NCBI GenBank assembly: GCA_943912265.1
Contig: CALTTS010000007.1
Location: forward strand, 73,283 to 137,282
Origin: an uncultured Xanthomonas sp.
GTDB lineage: Bacteria > Pseudomonadota > Gammaproteobacteria > Xanthomonadales > Xanthomonadaceae
Direction of reading: 5' to 3'
Length of the DNA stretch: 64,000 bases
Below, piece by piece: positions 36,348-44,447 of the stretch. A program made the position numbers and the translations under genes. How positions within the stretch are numbered: the first letter of the stretch is position 1; every line of letters starts with the position of its first letter. The notes beneath the pieces are model-generated. The model saw only the letters and a program-made list of their open reading frames with translations, ran no database searches and had not been told where the DNA came from.

Positions 36348-37372
36348 GCGCCGGCTTCGCAACGCCGGCATGGCGCGTGGTGCTGGACGGCACCGACCTG
36401 ACCGAGCGCATCGCCCCGCGCCTGATCGGCCTGACCCTCACCGAGTGCCGGGGCGGCGAAGCCGACCAGCTCGACCTGCAGATCCACGACCACGACGGCA
36501 AGATGGCGCTGCCCAAGCGCGGCGTCACGCTCACTGTGTCCATCGGCACGCAACAAGCCGGCATGGTGGGCAAGGGCACGTTCCGCGTGGACGAGGTGGA
36601 ATACAGCGGCGCGCCGGACATCATCACCATCCGCGCGCGCAGCGCCGACCTCACCGACGACATGCGCGTGCGCCGCGACAAGAGCTGGCATGACACCACG
36701 CTGGGCGCCGTGCTGCAGGACATCGCCGGCCGCCACGGCATCACCGCCAAGGTGGATGCCACGCTGGCCAAGACCACCCTCAAACAGCTGCAGCAGGCCA
36801 ACGAGAGCGACATCAATCTGATCACCCGCCTCGGCAAGCGCTACGACGCCGTCGCCACGGTGAAAGCCGGCGCGCTGCTGTTCGCCCCCATCGGCAGCGG
36901 CACAACGCCCAGCGGCAAGCCGCTACCGACGCTCGCCATCACCCGCGCCGATGGCGACCAGCACCGCTACAGCACCACCGACCGCAACGCCTACAGCGGC
37001 GTGCGCGCGTACTGGACGGACAAGGCCGGCGCCGACCGCAAATCCGTGCTGGTGGGCGAAAGCGGCAACGCCAAGCGCCTGCGCGAGAGCTACGCCAGCG
37101 AGAAGGTGGCGCGGGAAATGGCCGAGGCCGAATGGAAACGGCTGCAGCGTGGCGAATCCACGCTGGGCTACACCCTCGCCATCGGCAACGCCGCCATCTA
37201 CCCGGAAATGCACGTGCGCGTGAGCGGCTTCAAGCCCGAGATAGACGACACGCAATGGCTGGTGGCCAAGGCCACCCACACCCTCAGCGGCGGCAGCGGC
37301 TACACCACTGCGCTGGAACTAGAGACGCTGGGAGCGGCGACCGGCGATGACGGCACCGGCGACAGCGATTAA
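36344..37372 (+). CDS. D: Tail hub protein D (P2 gpD-like)
   Basis: The 342-residue hub protein (P2 D: 387) links spike and tube. Family segments: VVLDGTDLTERIAPRLIGLT, DIIRAR-like IITIRARSADLTDDMR, NESDINLITRLGKRYDA and the C-terminal HTLSGGSGYTTALELET. It overlaps U by 4 nt and ends the rightward tail operon. Confidence 0.94.
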   Translation: MSAGFATPAWRVVLDGTDLTERIAPRLIGLTLTECRGGEADQLDLQIHDHDGKMALPKRGVTLTVSIGTQQAGMVGKGTFRVDEVEYSGAPDIITIRARSADLTDDMRVRRDKSWHDTTLGAVLQDIAGRHGITAKVDATLAKTTLKQLQQANESDINLITRLGKRYDAVATVKAGALLFAPIGSGTTPSGKPLPTLAITRADGDQHRYSTTDRNAYSGVRAYWTDKAGADRKSVLVGESGNAKRLRESYASEKVAREMAEAEWKRLQRGESTLGYTLAIGNAAIYPEMHVRVSGFKPEIDDTQWLVAKATHTLSGGSGYTTALELETLGAATGDDGTGDSD

Positions 37373-37547
37373 CGCGGGGCGTCGTCGCAGAACTGCGGCA
37401 CCGGCGCCATTGCGAGCATGACTTCCCCCTTGATGTGGCATCAGGCCGCGATGAAATGGCACCCGAGCAGCAGCGGGCACGTGATGTTGACGTTCGTGGC
37501 GACCATGTCGCCCTGCACCACCTGGCCGATGAACGCGGCCGACGGAA

Positions 37548-37976
37548 TCAGCCCTTTCGGCCCCTTTTTTTAGGGCCGACGTGGATGTCCACGTGGTCCT
37601 GGCTCACTGCCGTGCCCTGCACGACCTGGCCGACTTCGCTGGCTGTGGCGCCAACGAAGGCAGCCTGCGGCGGCGATGACGCGGCATGCACGCCCAGCAC
37701 GGCCAGTGCGGCTTGCTGCAGCACCGGCGACGATGCCCGGAAGCTCTCAAGCAGCTGCTGTTCTACATCGGAGGCGGCACTGCGCTGGCCCGTGATGACG
37801 TACAGCACATCCACGCCTATTTGCGCGGCAGCGGCGAGGTAGTCCGTGTCCGGGTGGCGCTTGCCGCTCTCGTAATTGATCTGCGCGCCCTTCAAGACGC
37901 CGCAGGACGTGCCAAATGCCTCTTGTGTCATGCCCAAGCGTTGGCGCTCTGCCTTGAGCCGTGAACCCGCATCCAT
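37548..37976 (-). CDS. Phage repressor, HTH-XRE type, with C-terminal frameshift
   Basis: The 142-residue protein has an N-terminal XRE helix-turn-helix (RLKAERQRLGMTQEAFGTSC and GAQINYESGKRHPDTDYLAA) and lies opposite an early promoter, as expected for the lysogeny repressor. The frame ends right after a run of seven A (minus strand, 37564-37570). In the -1 frame the sequence continues for about 34 more codons (to 37441) with FIGQVVQGDMVATNVNIT. That closely repeats its own preceding GQVVQGTAVSQDHVDIHVG. So the C-terminus is either truncated by an indel or made by frameshifting. Confidence 0.85.
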   Translation of the reverse strand: MDAGSRLKAERQRLGMTQEAFGTSCGVLKGAQINYESGKRHPDTDYLAAAAQIGVDVLYVITGQRSAASDVEQQLLESFRASSPVLQQAALAVLGVHAASSPPQAAFVGATASEVGQVVQGTAVSQDHVDIHVGPKKRGRKG

Positions 37977-37993
37977 TCGCGCACTTTCCCCCG

Positions 37994-38022
37994 TTGACAG
38001 GTAGTCATTTGGATACTAATCT
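37994..38022 (+). promoter_or_regulatory. Rightward early promoter with likely operator
   Basis: TTGACA (37994-37999), 17 bp, TAATCT (38017-38022): nearly consensus, 39 bp before the gp16-like ATG. The dyad TAGT-9-ACTA (38002-38018) sits between -35 and -10, well placed as a repressor operator controlling both divergent promoters. Confidence 0.75.
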
Positions 38023-38037
38023 GCGCCGCAACGTCAA
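38010..38037 (-). promoter_or_regulatory. Putative repressor promoter
   Basis: On the minus strand TTGACG (38037-38032), a 16-bp spacer and TATCCA (38015-38010) lie 34 bp upstream of the repressor ATG. It overlaps the rightward promoter, as in a lysogeny switch. Confidence 0.5.
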
Positions 38038-38061
38038 GATTTGAGGCGCTTTGTGTCGGTC

Positions 38062-38283
38062 ATGAAAGTTACGCGGGCGAGGAGCTGCGAGCAAGTCAGG
38101 CGCGATTTCATCCGCCGGGGCGAATCGATCAACGCATGGGCTACCCGGCATGGGTTCTCCCCATCGCTGGTCAGCGACATCCTCTGCGGCCGCAGGAAAT
38201 GCCTGCGGGGTGAATCCCACCGTGCCGCCGTGCTGCTGGGCCTGAAGGTTGGCGAGGCCAGCGCCAACCAGGCGGACAAATGA
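38062..38283 (+). CDS. BcepMu gp16-family phage regulatory protein
   Basis: The 73-residue basic protein reads SCEQVRRDFIRRGESINAWA, RHGFSPSLVSDILCGRRKC and LRGESHRAAVLLGLK. That is the BcepMu gp16 family pattern, a small helix-turn-helix DNA binder found beside phage repressors. It is first in the early operon and probably acts as a Cro-like switch partner. The start at ATG 38062 is preferred to TTG 38041. Confidence 0.82.
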   Translation: MKVTRARSCEQVRRDFIRRGESINAWATRHGFSPSLVSDILCGRRKCLRGESHRAAVLLGLKVGEASANQADK

Positions 38284-38284
38284 A

Positions 38285-38866
38285 GTGGCGCGCCGTGGCC
38301 GCATCCAATGCCCTTTCTGCGATGCGCCAGTCAGAGAGGGCACGTCATGGCGTGTTGAGCCATTCATGCGCCGGGTCATTTTTGTCTGCACGCATGCAAG
38401 ATGCGGCGCCGGTTTTCTCGGGACGATCAAGATCACGCACACGGTTTCAGCGCCGGGCGAATTCCAGCCATTGCCTGCTGCCGCCCCAGCCCCGATTCCA
38501 CGTTCCAAGCAGGGGAATGCCATGTCTCTGACGGCAGGTAAGGTCGTTTTCAGGTGCGCGTTTTGCGAAGCGCCGGTGACGAAGCGCACATCATGGATGG
38601 AGCATCGCTATTTCCGGCGCGACATCTACTGCTGCGAAAACCCCATGTGCAATGCATCGTTCGTGGGGGCCACGGAACTGACGCACTTGGCCAGCCCCAG
38701 CGGTTACGAAGAGGGCGGCACCTGCGACCTCCCCCGCAGCAACCAATACCTGCGCAATGCGGCCTTGGCCGCGATCATCCGAAAAGAATCAGGCGCGCAA
38801 GGCGACATGCTGGCCGAGGCGGCACTGCCGAAGGCCGAAGATCGACCGCCCGCCCCCGAAGAATGA
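38285..38866 (+). CDS. Tandem Ogr/Delta-type zinc-finger transcription activator
   Basis: The 193-residue protein has two Ogr-like domains in a row. Domain 1 begins IQCPFCDAPVREGTSWRVEP with CTHARCGAGFLG. Domain 2 begins VFRCAFCEAPVTKRTSW with CCENPMCNASFVG. Each has the C-x2-C...C-x4-C zinc pattern of P2 Ogr. A double version is known as Delta in satellite P4. Such proteins turn on late structural promoters through RNA polymerase. The GTG at 38285 starts just after the previous stop; a TTG at 38249 is also in frame. Confidence 0.88.
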   Translation: MARRGRIQCPFCDAPVREGTSWRVEPFMRRVIFVCTHARCGAGFLGTIKITHTVSAPGEFQPLPAAAPAPIPRSKQGNAMSLTAGKVVFRCAFCEAPVTKRTSWMEHRYFRRDIYCCENPMCNASFVGATELTHLASPSGYEEGGTCDLPRSNQYLRNAALAAIIRKESGAQGDMLAEAALPKAEDRPPAPEE

Positions 38867-38940
38867 ACCAAGCCGGCCCGGCGGGCAGCGCGCCAACGCT
38901 CCCCCGAGGCCACACGACCACTCCTGCACCGGAGACCCAG

Positions 38941-39255
38941 ATGGACCTACGAGAGCAACCGCACGGCACCGGGCCGAGCGGTGATGGTATCGCATTGCCA
39001 CAAACCGACACTGTTCGCCACTTGTCACGCATCATGCAGGAATGCCTGCTGGCGGCGGTGCGTGGACGTGGCATGCGGCATATCGGGCGGGGACTCTATG
39101 CCGCACGCCATTTCCATGAGCTGGAACCGTCCTGCGCTTGGGAATCCGACACACTGGACGCGCTCGCAAAGCGCGGCTTGATGGAGTTCGTCTGTACGGC
39201 CGAATTCGCCCTGCCCACCGACGCGGCCTACCGGCTGCTGGATGGTGTGGCATGA
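38941..39255 (+). CDS. Hypothetical phage protein
   Basis: The 104-residue product is mostly helical (HLSRIMQECLLAAVRGRGMR, LYAARHFHELEPSCAWESD). No family is recognised. I prefer ATG 38941 because GGAG sits in the leader CACCGGAGACCCAG, also used before 31489, 47752 and 48478. An in-frame ATG at 38863 overlapping the previous stop (ATGA) is the alternative. The stop overlaps the next gene. Confidence 0.6.
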   Translation: MDLREQPHGTGPSGDGIALPQTDTVRHLSRIMQECLLAAVRGRGMRHIGRGLYAARHFHELEPSCAWESDTLDALAKRGLMEFVCTAEFALPTDAAYRLLDGVA

Positions 39256-40001
39256 GCGCGCTGACCATCGCCGGCGCGGGCATCCGTACCGACAGCACTG
39301 GCCGCTACTGCCTGAACGACCTGCACCGGGCCTCGGGGGGCGAGTCTCGCCACCAGCCCGCGTTCTGGCTTCGGAACGCGCAAACACAAGCCCTTATCGA
39401 GGAAATTGGGGCCTCTGCAGATTTGCAGACCCCCGTCTCCACCGTGAACGACGGCAGGAACAACGGCACCTATGTCTGCAAGGAGCTGGTCTACGCATAC
39501 GCCATGTGGATCAGCCCGGTCTTCCATGTGCAGGTGATCCGGGCCTATGACGCGCTGGTCACCGGCCAGGCGGCCACGCCCGACCTGCGCGATGCGCTGA
39601 TTGCCTCGCAGCGACAGGTGATCGACCTGCAAGCGCGCCTGCTGGCCGTGCCACCGGCCACCCCCACCGTCTCCGTGCACACACCACCACGGCAGCCGGC
39701 GGATCATCCGCTGGTGGCCGCGTTCTGGGAGGTGTTCCACGCGCTTGACGAGGCCGAAGGCGGACGGCTGAACCATGCGCCGGGCTCAACCGAGGTGTGG
39801 CTGAACCTGTCGGACGTGCAGGATGCGGCCCGCCGCGCCGGGCGGGCGCTGCCGACCACGATGACGGCGCTGCGCACGCTGCTGCGCACCAGCCTGCATC
39901 CGCGTTTCGTGGCCAACAACGTGGCCATCCGCAGCCGTCGCAACGGCAACCAGCTGCGGGTGTGGCTGTTTGCCTTCGGGCCGGGCGAGGTGCAGCCATG
40001 A
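39252..40001 (+). CDS. KilA-N domain protein 1 (antirepressor-like)
   Basis: The 249-residue protein has an N-terminal KilA-N DNA-binding domain (IAGAGIRTDSTGRYCLNDLH, FWLRNAQTQALIEE, TYVCKELVYAYAMWISPVFH). KilA-N proteins of phages often act as antirepressors or lytic regulators. Residues ~155-245 match the C-terminus of the primase-helicase at 40210 and of the second KilA-N protein at 43037 (FWEV, NHA, FVANNVAIRS, LRVWLF). It is part of the early operon with 4-nt overlaps on both sides. Confidence 0.85.
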   Translation: MSALTIAGAGIRTDSTGRYCLNDLHRASGGESRHQPAFWLRNAQTQALIEEIGASADLQTPVSTVNDGRNNGTYVCKELVYAYAMWISPVFHVQVIRAYDALVTGQAATPDLRDALIASQRQVIDLQARLLAVPPATPTVSVHTPPRQPADHPLVAAFWEVFHALDEAEGGRLNHAPGSTEVWLNLSDVQDAARRAGRALPTTMTALRTLLRTSLHPRFVANNVAIRSRRNGNQLRVWLFAFGPGEVQP

Positions 40002-40201
40002 AGCGCCGTGACCCCATCCGGCACGTCGTGCTGACGCCCGCCGACTGCACGCCCGATGGGCGCGAAACCATCGAACACTTCATCGCCCGCGGTGGCTGCG
40101 TTGACGTGATCCCTGCCGCCAGTTCCGCACCCGCTGCCGCGCTGCCGGCACGCGAAGCCTATGGCCGCCACTACGCCTCATCCCTGCGCGCCGGGAGCTG
40201 A
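39998..40201 (+). CDS. Small hypothetical phage protein
   Basis: The 67-residue product (MKRRDPIRHVVLTPADCTPD, HFIARGGCVDVIPAASS) is coupled to KilA-N protein 1 by a 4-nt overlap and ends 8 bp before the primase gene. No family recognised; the C-terminal half is alanine-rich. Confidence 0.55.
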   Translation: MKRRDPIRHVVLTPADCTPDGRETIEHFIARGGCVDVIPAASSAPAAALPAREAYGRHYASSLRAGS

Positions 40202-40209
40202 CCGCCGTC

Positions 40210-42957
40210 ATGCAAGAAGACCTGCGGCAACAGATCCTGACCAACATCGAGCGCGACTACGGCCTGCGCCGCAAGGGCAGCACGCCCTACCTGCGCGGCG
40301 GCAAGTGCCCGGCCTGCGGCAAGAAGGAGCTGTACACCAGCTACGAGAAGCCATGGGTGCTGCGCTGCGGGCGGCAGGGCAAGTGCGGCGCGGAATACCA
40401 CGTCAAGGATCTCTACTCGGACCTTTTCGAGGATTGGTCCACGCGCTTCAAGCAGACGCCGGAATCCCCCACGGCCAGCGCCGATGCCTACCTGCAATTC
40501 TCGCGGGGCTTCGACCTGGCCAAGCTGCGCGGCCTGTACACGCAGGAGAACTACTGGAACGCCACCCTGCGCGCCGGCAGCGCCACGGTGCGCTTTGCGC
40601 TGGCCAAGGGCGGCTGGTGGGAGCGGATCATCGACAGGCCGCAGCGCTTCCACAAGCGCAAGGCCAACTTCGCCCCTGGCCAGAGCTTCGCCGGGCGCTG
40701 GTGGCAATCCCCCGGCACCGCCGCGCGGCTGGCCGACTGCACCGAGCTGTGGATCGTGGAGGGCATCTTCGACGCCATCGCGCTGGAGCATCACGACCTG
40801 GCCGCCGTCTCGGCCATGTCCTCCAACCAGTTCCCCGAGGAATCCCTCGCCGAGCTGGCCAAGGCACGCGCCGGCCACCTGCCGGTGCTGGTGTGGGCGC
40901 TGGACAACGAGCCGGCCGCACGCGCCTACGTGCGCAAGCACATCGAGCGGGCCAAGAAGCTGGGCTTCCGCAGCCGCGCGGCGCTGATCCCGCAGCCCGG
41001 CCGCAAGGTGGACTGGAATGACCTGCACCTGCGCTCGCTGGCCTGCCACGACGCCGACGATGCCGCCAAGCAGTGGGATGGCGACGTGGCCGAGGCGCGC
41101 TATCAGGGCGATCTGCTGCTGGCCAAGAGCGCCGTGGAAAAAGGCTTGCTCATGCACGCGCACGACGAGCGGGCGGACTTCCAGCTTGGCTTCCGCAACC
41201 AGCTCTACTGGTTCGATTTCGATGCCCAGCGCTACGCCAAGCTGCTGAAGGAAACCATCGAAACCAAGGGGCTGGACGAGGACGAGGTGGACGACGAGCT
41301 GCGCGACAAGGTGCGCCGCGCCGCCTGCACCTGCAAGCGCATCGCCAACTGCTACCCGGAGGCGCTGTACTTCCAGCGCCACGACGTGACCGACGAGAGC
41401 TGGTATTTCTTCCGCGTGGATTTCCCGCACGACTCGCCATCGGTGAAGGGCACGTTCACGGGCGGCCAGGTGTCCAGCGCCACCGAGTTCAAGAAGCGGA
41501 TCATCAGCATGGCGCAGGGCGCCGTGTTCACCGGCTCGGGCTACCAGCTCGACCGGATGATGGAAGACCAGCTGTTCAACATCAAAACCGTGGAGACCAT
41601 CGACTACGTCGGCTACGCCAAGGAACACAAGGCGTGGGTGCTGGGCGACCTGGCCGTGCGCGAGGGCCAGCTGTTCCGCGCCAACGAGGAGGACTATTTC
41701 GAGTTCGGCAAGCTGCGGCTCAAGAGCCTGTCCAAGTCGATCCGGCTGGACATCCAGCCCGACGACGACGGCTACCGTACCGATTGGCTGCAGTGGCTGT
41801 GGACATGCTTCGGCACGCACGGCATCGTCGCGCTGGCGTTCTGGACGGGCAGCTTGTATGCCGAGCAGATCCGCGCGCAGTTCAAGAGCTTCCCCTTCCT
41901 CGAGGCCACCGGCGAGGCCGGCGCCGGCAAGACCACCCTGCTGACCTTCCTGTGGAAGCTGCTGGGCCGCAGCGATTACGAAGGCTTCGACCCGTCAAAG
42001 TCATCCGTCGCCGGCCGCAGCCGCGCCATGGGGCAGATTTCCGGCATGCCGGTGGTGATGCTGGAGGCCGACCGCAACACGCCCGACAAGGCCCACGCCA
42101 AGGCCTTCGACTGGGACGAGCTGAAGGACTTCTACGGCGGCGGCACACTGCGCACGCGCGGCGTGAAGAACGGCGGCAACGACACCTACGAGCCGCCCTT
42201 CCGGGGCACCATCGTGATCAGCCAGAACGCCGCGGTGGACGCCAGCGAGGCCATCCTCACCCGCATCGTCAAGCTGCATTTCAAACGCCCGGTGGTGACC
42301 ACCGACAGCCGGCAGGCGGCGGACAACCTCAACGCGCTGCCGGTGGAGGCCGTGAGCCACTACATCGTCAAGGCGTGCAAGGCCGAGCCCACGTTCATGG
42401 AGACCTTCGGCGCCCGCGTGGCCGTGTACGAAACCGCGCTGCGCGAGCGCCGCGAACTGCGGCTGGAGCGCGTGATCAAGAACCACGCGCAGATGATGGC
42501 GCTGGTGGACTGCCTGAAGCTGGTGCTGCCCATCCCCGATGACATGACGCGCGCCACCATCGCCCAGCTGGCCGACATGGCCATGGAGCGGCAGGAGGCC
42601 ATCAATGCCGACCACCCGGCCGTGGCCGAGTTCTGGGAGGTGTACGAGTACCTGGAGAACACCAGCGAAAAGCGCGTGGTCAACCACAGCCGCACGGTGG
42701 ACACCATTGCCATCAACCTCAACGAATTCGCCGCCAAGGCCGCGCAGTACGGGCAGAAGATCGAAGACCTCAAGCTGTTGCGCGAGCTGCTGCACAACAG
42801 CACGCGGCACAAGTTCATCGCCGCCAACGTGGCCGTTAACAGCATCATCCGCGCCGGCGATCTGGGCAAGCCGGGCATCGTGAAGTGCTGGACGTTCAAG
42901 GCGTCCACGCCGCAGGCCGTGCCGCGCCTGTCGGCACAGGCGGCGGGGGGCGAGTGA
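40210..42957 (+). CDS. Phage primase-helicase with zinc finger and toprim domain
   Basis: The 915-residue replication protein has an N-terminal zinc finger (KCPACGKKE..RCGRQGKCG, residues ~32-60) and a toprim-like primase core (ELWIVEGIFDAIALEHHDLA, LPVLVWALDNEPAARAY, VDWNDLHL). The helicase/ATPase has Walker A GEAGAGKTTLLTF near residue 570 and RTRG/TIVISQNA sensor-like parts. It probably starts phage DNA replication in place of P2 gene A. Residues ~790-905 form a module also found in both KilA-N proteins. At about residue 642 is FDWDELKDFYGGG, re-used in a small protein at 48876. Confidence 0.88.
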   Translation: MQEDLRQQILTNIERDYGLRRKGSTPYLRGGKCPACGKKELYTSYEKPWVLRCGRQGKCGAEYHVKDLYSDLFEDWSTRFKQTPESPTASADAYLQFSRGFDLAKLRGLYTQENYWNATLRAGSATVRFALAKGGWWERIIDRPQRFHKRKANFAPGQSFAGRWWQSPGTAARLADCTELWIVEGIFDAIALEHHDLAAVSAMSSNQFPEESLAELAKARAGHLPVLVWALDNEPAARAYVRKHIERAKKLGFRSRAALIPQPGRKVDWNDLHLRSLACHDADDAAKQWDGDVAEARYQGDLLLAKSAVEKGLLMHAHDERADFQLGFRNQLYWFDFDAQRYAKLLKETIETKGLDEDEVDDELRDKVRRAACTCKRIANCYPEALYFQRHDVTDESWYFFRVDFPHDSPSVKGTFTGGQVSSATEFKKRIISMAQGAVFTGSGYQLDRMMEDQLFNIKTVETIDYVGYAKEHKAWVLGDLAVREGQLFRANEEDYFEFGKLRLKSLSKSIRLDIQPDDDGYRTDWLQWLWTCFGTHGIVALAFWTGSLYAEQIRAQFKSFPFLEATGEAGAGKTTLLTFLWKLLGRSDYEGFDPSKSSVAGRSRAMGQISGMPVVMLEADRNTPDKAHAKAFDWDELKDFYGGGTLRTRGVKNGGNDTYEPPFRGTIVISQNAAVDASEAILTRIVKLHFKRPVVTTDSRQAADNLNALPVEAVSHYIVKACKAEPTFMETFGARVAVYETALRERRELRLERVIKNHAQMMALVDCLKLVLPIPDDMTRATIAQLADMAMERQEAINADHPAVAEFWEVYEYLENTSEKRVVNHSRTVDTIAINLNEFAAKAAQYGQKIEDLKLLRELLHNSTRHKFIAANVAVNSIIRAGDLGKPGIVKCWTFKASTPQAVPRLSAQAAGGE

Positions 42958-43040
42958 TGGGCTACGACAACCCGCGCGGCTGCCACCTGATCGCCATGCT
43001 GGCCCGCACGCCGCTGGCGCTGCCGGGAGGTGCGGCATGA
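42957..43040 (+). CDS. Possible 27-residue coupled ORF
   Basis: ATG overlaps the primase stop (TGATG) and the ORF ends by overlapping the next ATG (ATGA), so ribosomes could pass through it. The peptide MGYDNPRGCHLIAMLARTPL ends LALPGGAA. It may simply be a translational bridge carrying the GGGAGGTGCGGC ribosome binding site of the next gene. Confidence 0.35.
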   Translation: MGYDNPRGCHLIAMLARTPLALPGGAA

Positions 43041-43735
43041 GCGTCCTGACCATCGCCGGCACCGGCATCCGCACCGACGCGGCGGACCGCTACTGCCTGA
43101 ACGACCTGCACCGCGCCAGCGGCGGGGAGGAGCGGCACCGCCCCTCGCGCTGGACGGAAAACCAGCAGACGCGCGAGCTGATCACCGCCGTGGAGGCCAA
43201 AGCCGGAATTCCGGCTTTGGTTTCCCGGCATGGAGGCAACGCCCCCGGCACGTATGTGGTCAAGCCGCTGGTGTATGCCTACGCCATGTGGATCAGCCCG
43301 GCCTTCCATCTGGCGGTGATCGAGGCCTACGACGCCATCGTGATGGGCCAGGCGCAGACCCGCGACCGCAGCGAGGCGCTGGCCGCGCAGGTGGCCGCGC
43401 TGTTTGCCGAGCAGAACCGGCTGCTGGCGCGGCTGCTGGACGTAACCCAGCCGCAACCCCGACAGGTTACGGCCGACCCGGCCGCGCCCGTGTGGGCGCT
43501 GGTGGCGGCGCTGACCGCCGCCGGCTGCCGGGTCAACCACGCGCGAGCCGCCAACCGGCTGGCGCTGAACCTGCCCGAGTTGCGGGCGCTGGCCCAAACG
43601 CACGGCCAGCCCCTGCCGGGCCGGCTGGCGCTGTACCGCCTGCTGCTGCGCTCCCCGCGGTGGCTGGCCAGCAATCGCGCCGTCAACAGCGCCGTGGACG
43701 GGCGCGTGCGCAAGTGCTGGCTGTTCACCGCATGA
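43037..43735 (+). CDS. KilA-N domain protein 2 (antirepressor-like)
   Basis: The 232-residue paralogue of the 39252 gene has the KilA-N domain (IAGTGIRTDAADRYCLNDLH, TYVVKPLVYAYAMWISPAFH). It also has a shorter form of the same C-terminal module (RVNHARAANRLALNLPELR, LLLRSPRWLASNRAVNS, VRKCWLF). Spacer regions between the two copies differ widely, so the domains were duplicated and then drifted, or came from different phages. GGAGGTGCGGC precedes the start. Confidence 0.85.
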   Translation: MSVLTIAGTGIRTDAADRYCLNDLHRASGGEERHRPSRWTENQQTRELITAVEAKAGIPALVSRHGGNAPGTYVVKPLVYAYAMWISPAFHLAVIEAYDAIVMGQAQTRDRSEALAAQVAALFAEQNRLLARLLDVTQPQPRQVTADPAAPVWALVAALTAAGCRVNHARAANRLALNLPELRALAQTHGQPLPGRLALYRLLLRSPRWLASNRAVNSAVDGRVRKCWLFTA

Positions 43736-43736
43736 A

Positions 43737-44093
43737 TCAGGCCGCCGCCCGCGCCGCGAATTCGAATTGCACCTTCACCCGGTCGAACGGGAACAGGTAC
43801 TTGCCGTCCTCGGTGCGCTCCACCACGCCGGCCAGCACGAGGGCATTCACGTCGTTGTGCACGCCTTTCACGTCGCGGCCGACGCGGCGGGCGATTTCGC
43901 GCACGCCCAGCACGCCCGCGCCGGTCATCGCTTCCACCACCGTCCAGCGCGATGGCGTCATCGTGCGCGCCAGCGCATCGGCGGAGCGGAACGTCATGCG
44001 CGCGTACTTGTCGGGCTTGCCGCTTTTCAGCGTGGCCTTGATGCGCTCCATCGCCGCCGCCGGCTCCATCACCTCAAACAGGACCGTTTTCAT
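43737..44093 (-). CDS. HTH antitoxin/regulator, HVO_A0114-like
   Basis: The 118-residue protein has a helical N-terminus and a winged helix-turn-helix (RWTVVEAMTGAGVLGVREIA, RRVGRDVKGVHNDVNALVLA, GVVERTEDGKYLFPFD). This fits the HVO_A0114-type antitoxin group that pairs with DUF6516-like toxins. Only a short remnant with LMDDFLADIARW lies upstream, overlapping its start, so its toxin seems truncated. It is reversed relative to the surrounding early genes. Confidence 0.72.
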   Translation of the reverse strand: MKTVLFEVMEPAAAMERIKATLKSGKPDKYARMTFRSADALARTMTPSRWTVVEAMTGAGVLGVREIARRVGRDVKGVHNDVNALVLAGVVERTEDGKYLFPFDRVKVQFEFAARAAA

Positions 44094-44160
44094 CGTTCCA
44101 CCTCGCAATGTCGGCCAGAAAATCATCCATCAGCGCATCGGCGAAGGCATGAGCGCCTTG
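44074..44160 (-). pseudogene. Possible 3' remnant of a DUF6516-like toxin gene
   Basis: Between the BrnA stop and the antitoxin start one frame reads HAFADALMDDFLADIARW and then stops at 44074 inside the antitoxin gene. This resembles the usual C-terminal end of DUF6516-type toxins, whose genes overlap this antitoxin type in just this way. No start or upstream part is left. The call rests on a short stretch. Confidence 0.35.
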
Positions 44161-44162
44161 CC

Positions 44163-44447
44163 CTACGGCGGATCGAGCCGCCCCGCCAGTGCCAGGTTGA
44201 CGCGCAAGGCATCGTTCACCCGCGTCTGCCAGCCGTCGCCGGTGGCGCGCAGCGCCTCCAGCACGTCCGGGTCCAGCCGCAGCTTCACTGCCACCTTCGG
44301 CGCGGCCGACTTCGGCCGGCCGCGCGAGCGCAGCTTGGCCTGCAGCAAGCCCGGCAGGCCCGTGAACGGCACCGCGTCCCGGACCATCTCGTCCGACCAC
44401 TCCGGGTTCTCGGCGTCGATCAATTCAGGGTTGGGTCGCTTGTTCAT
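44163..44447 (-). CDS. brnA: BrnA-type antitoxin
   Basis: The 94-residue protein (MNKRPNPELIDAENPEWSDE, VKLRLDPDVLEALRATGDGW, QTRVNDALRVNLALA) is a ribbon-helix-helix antitoxin of the BrnA family. It neutralises BrnT and represses the operon. Its ATG overlaps the brnT end by 23 nt, as in known BrnTA pairs. Confidence 0.9.
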   Translation of the reverse strand: MNKRPNPELIDAENPEWSDEMVRDAVPFTGLPGLLQAKLRSRGRPKSAAPKVAVKLRLDPDVLEALRATGDGWQTRVNDALRVNLALAGRLDPP

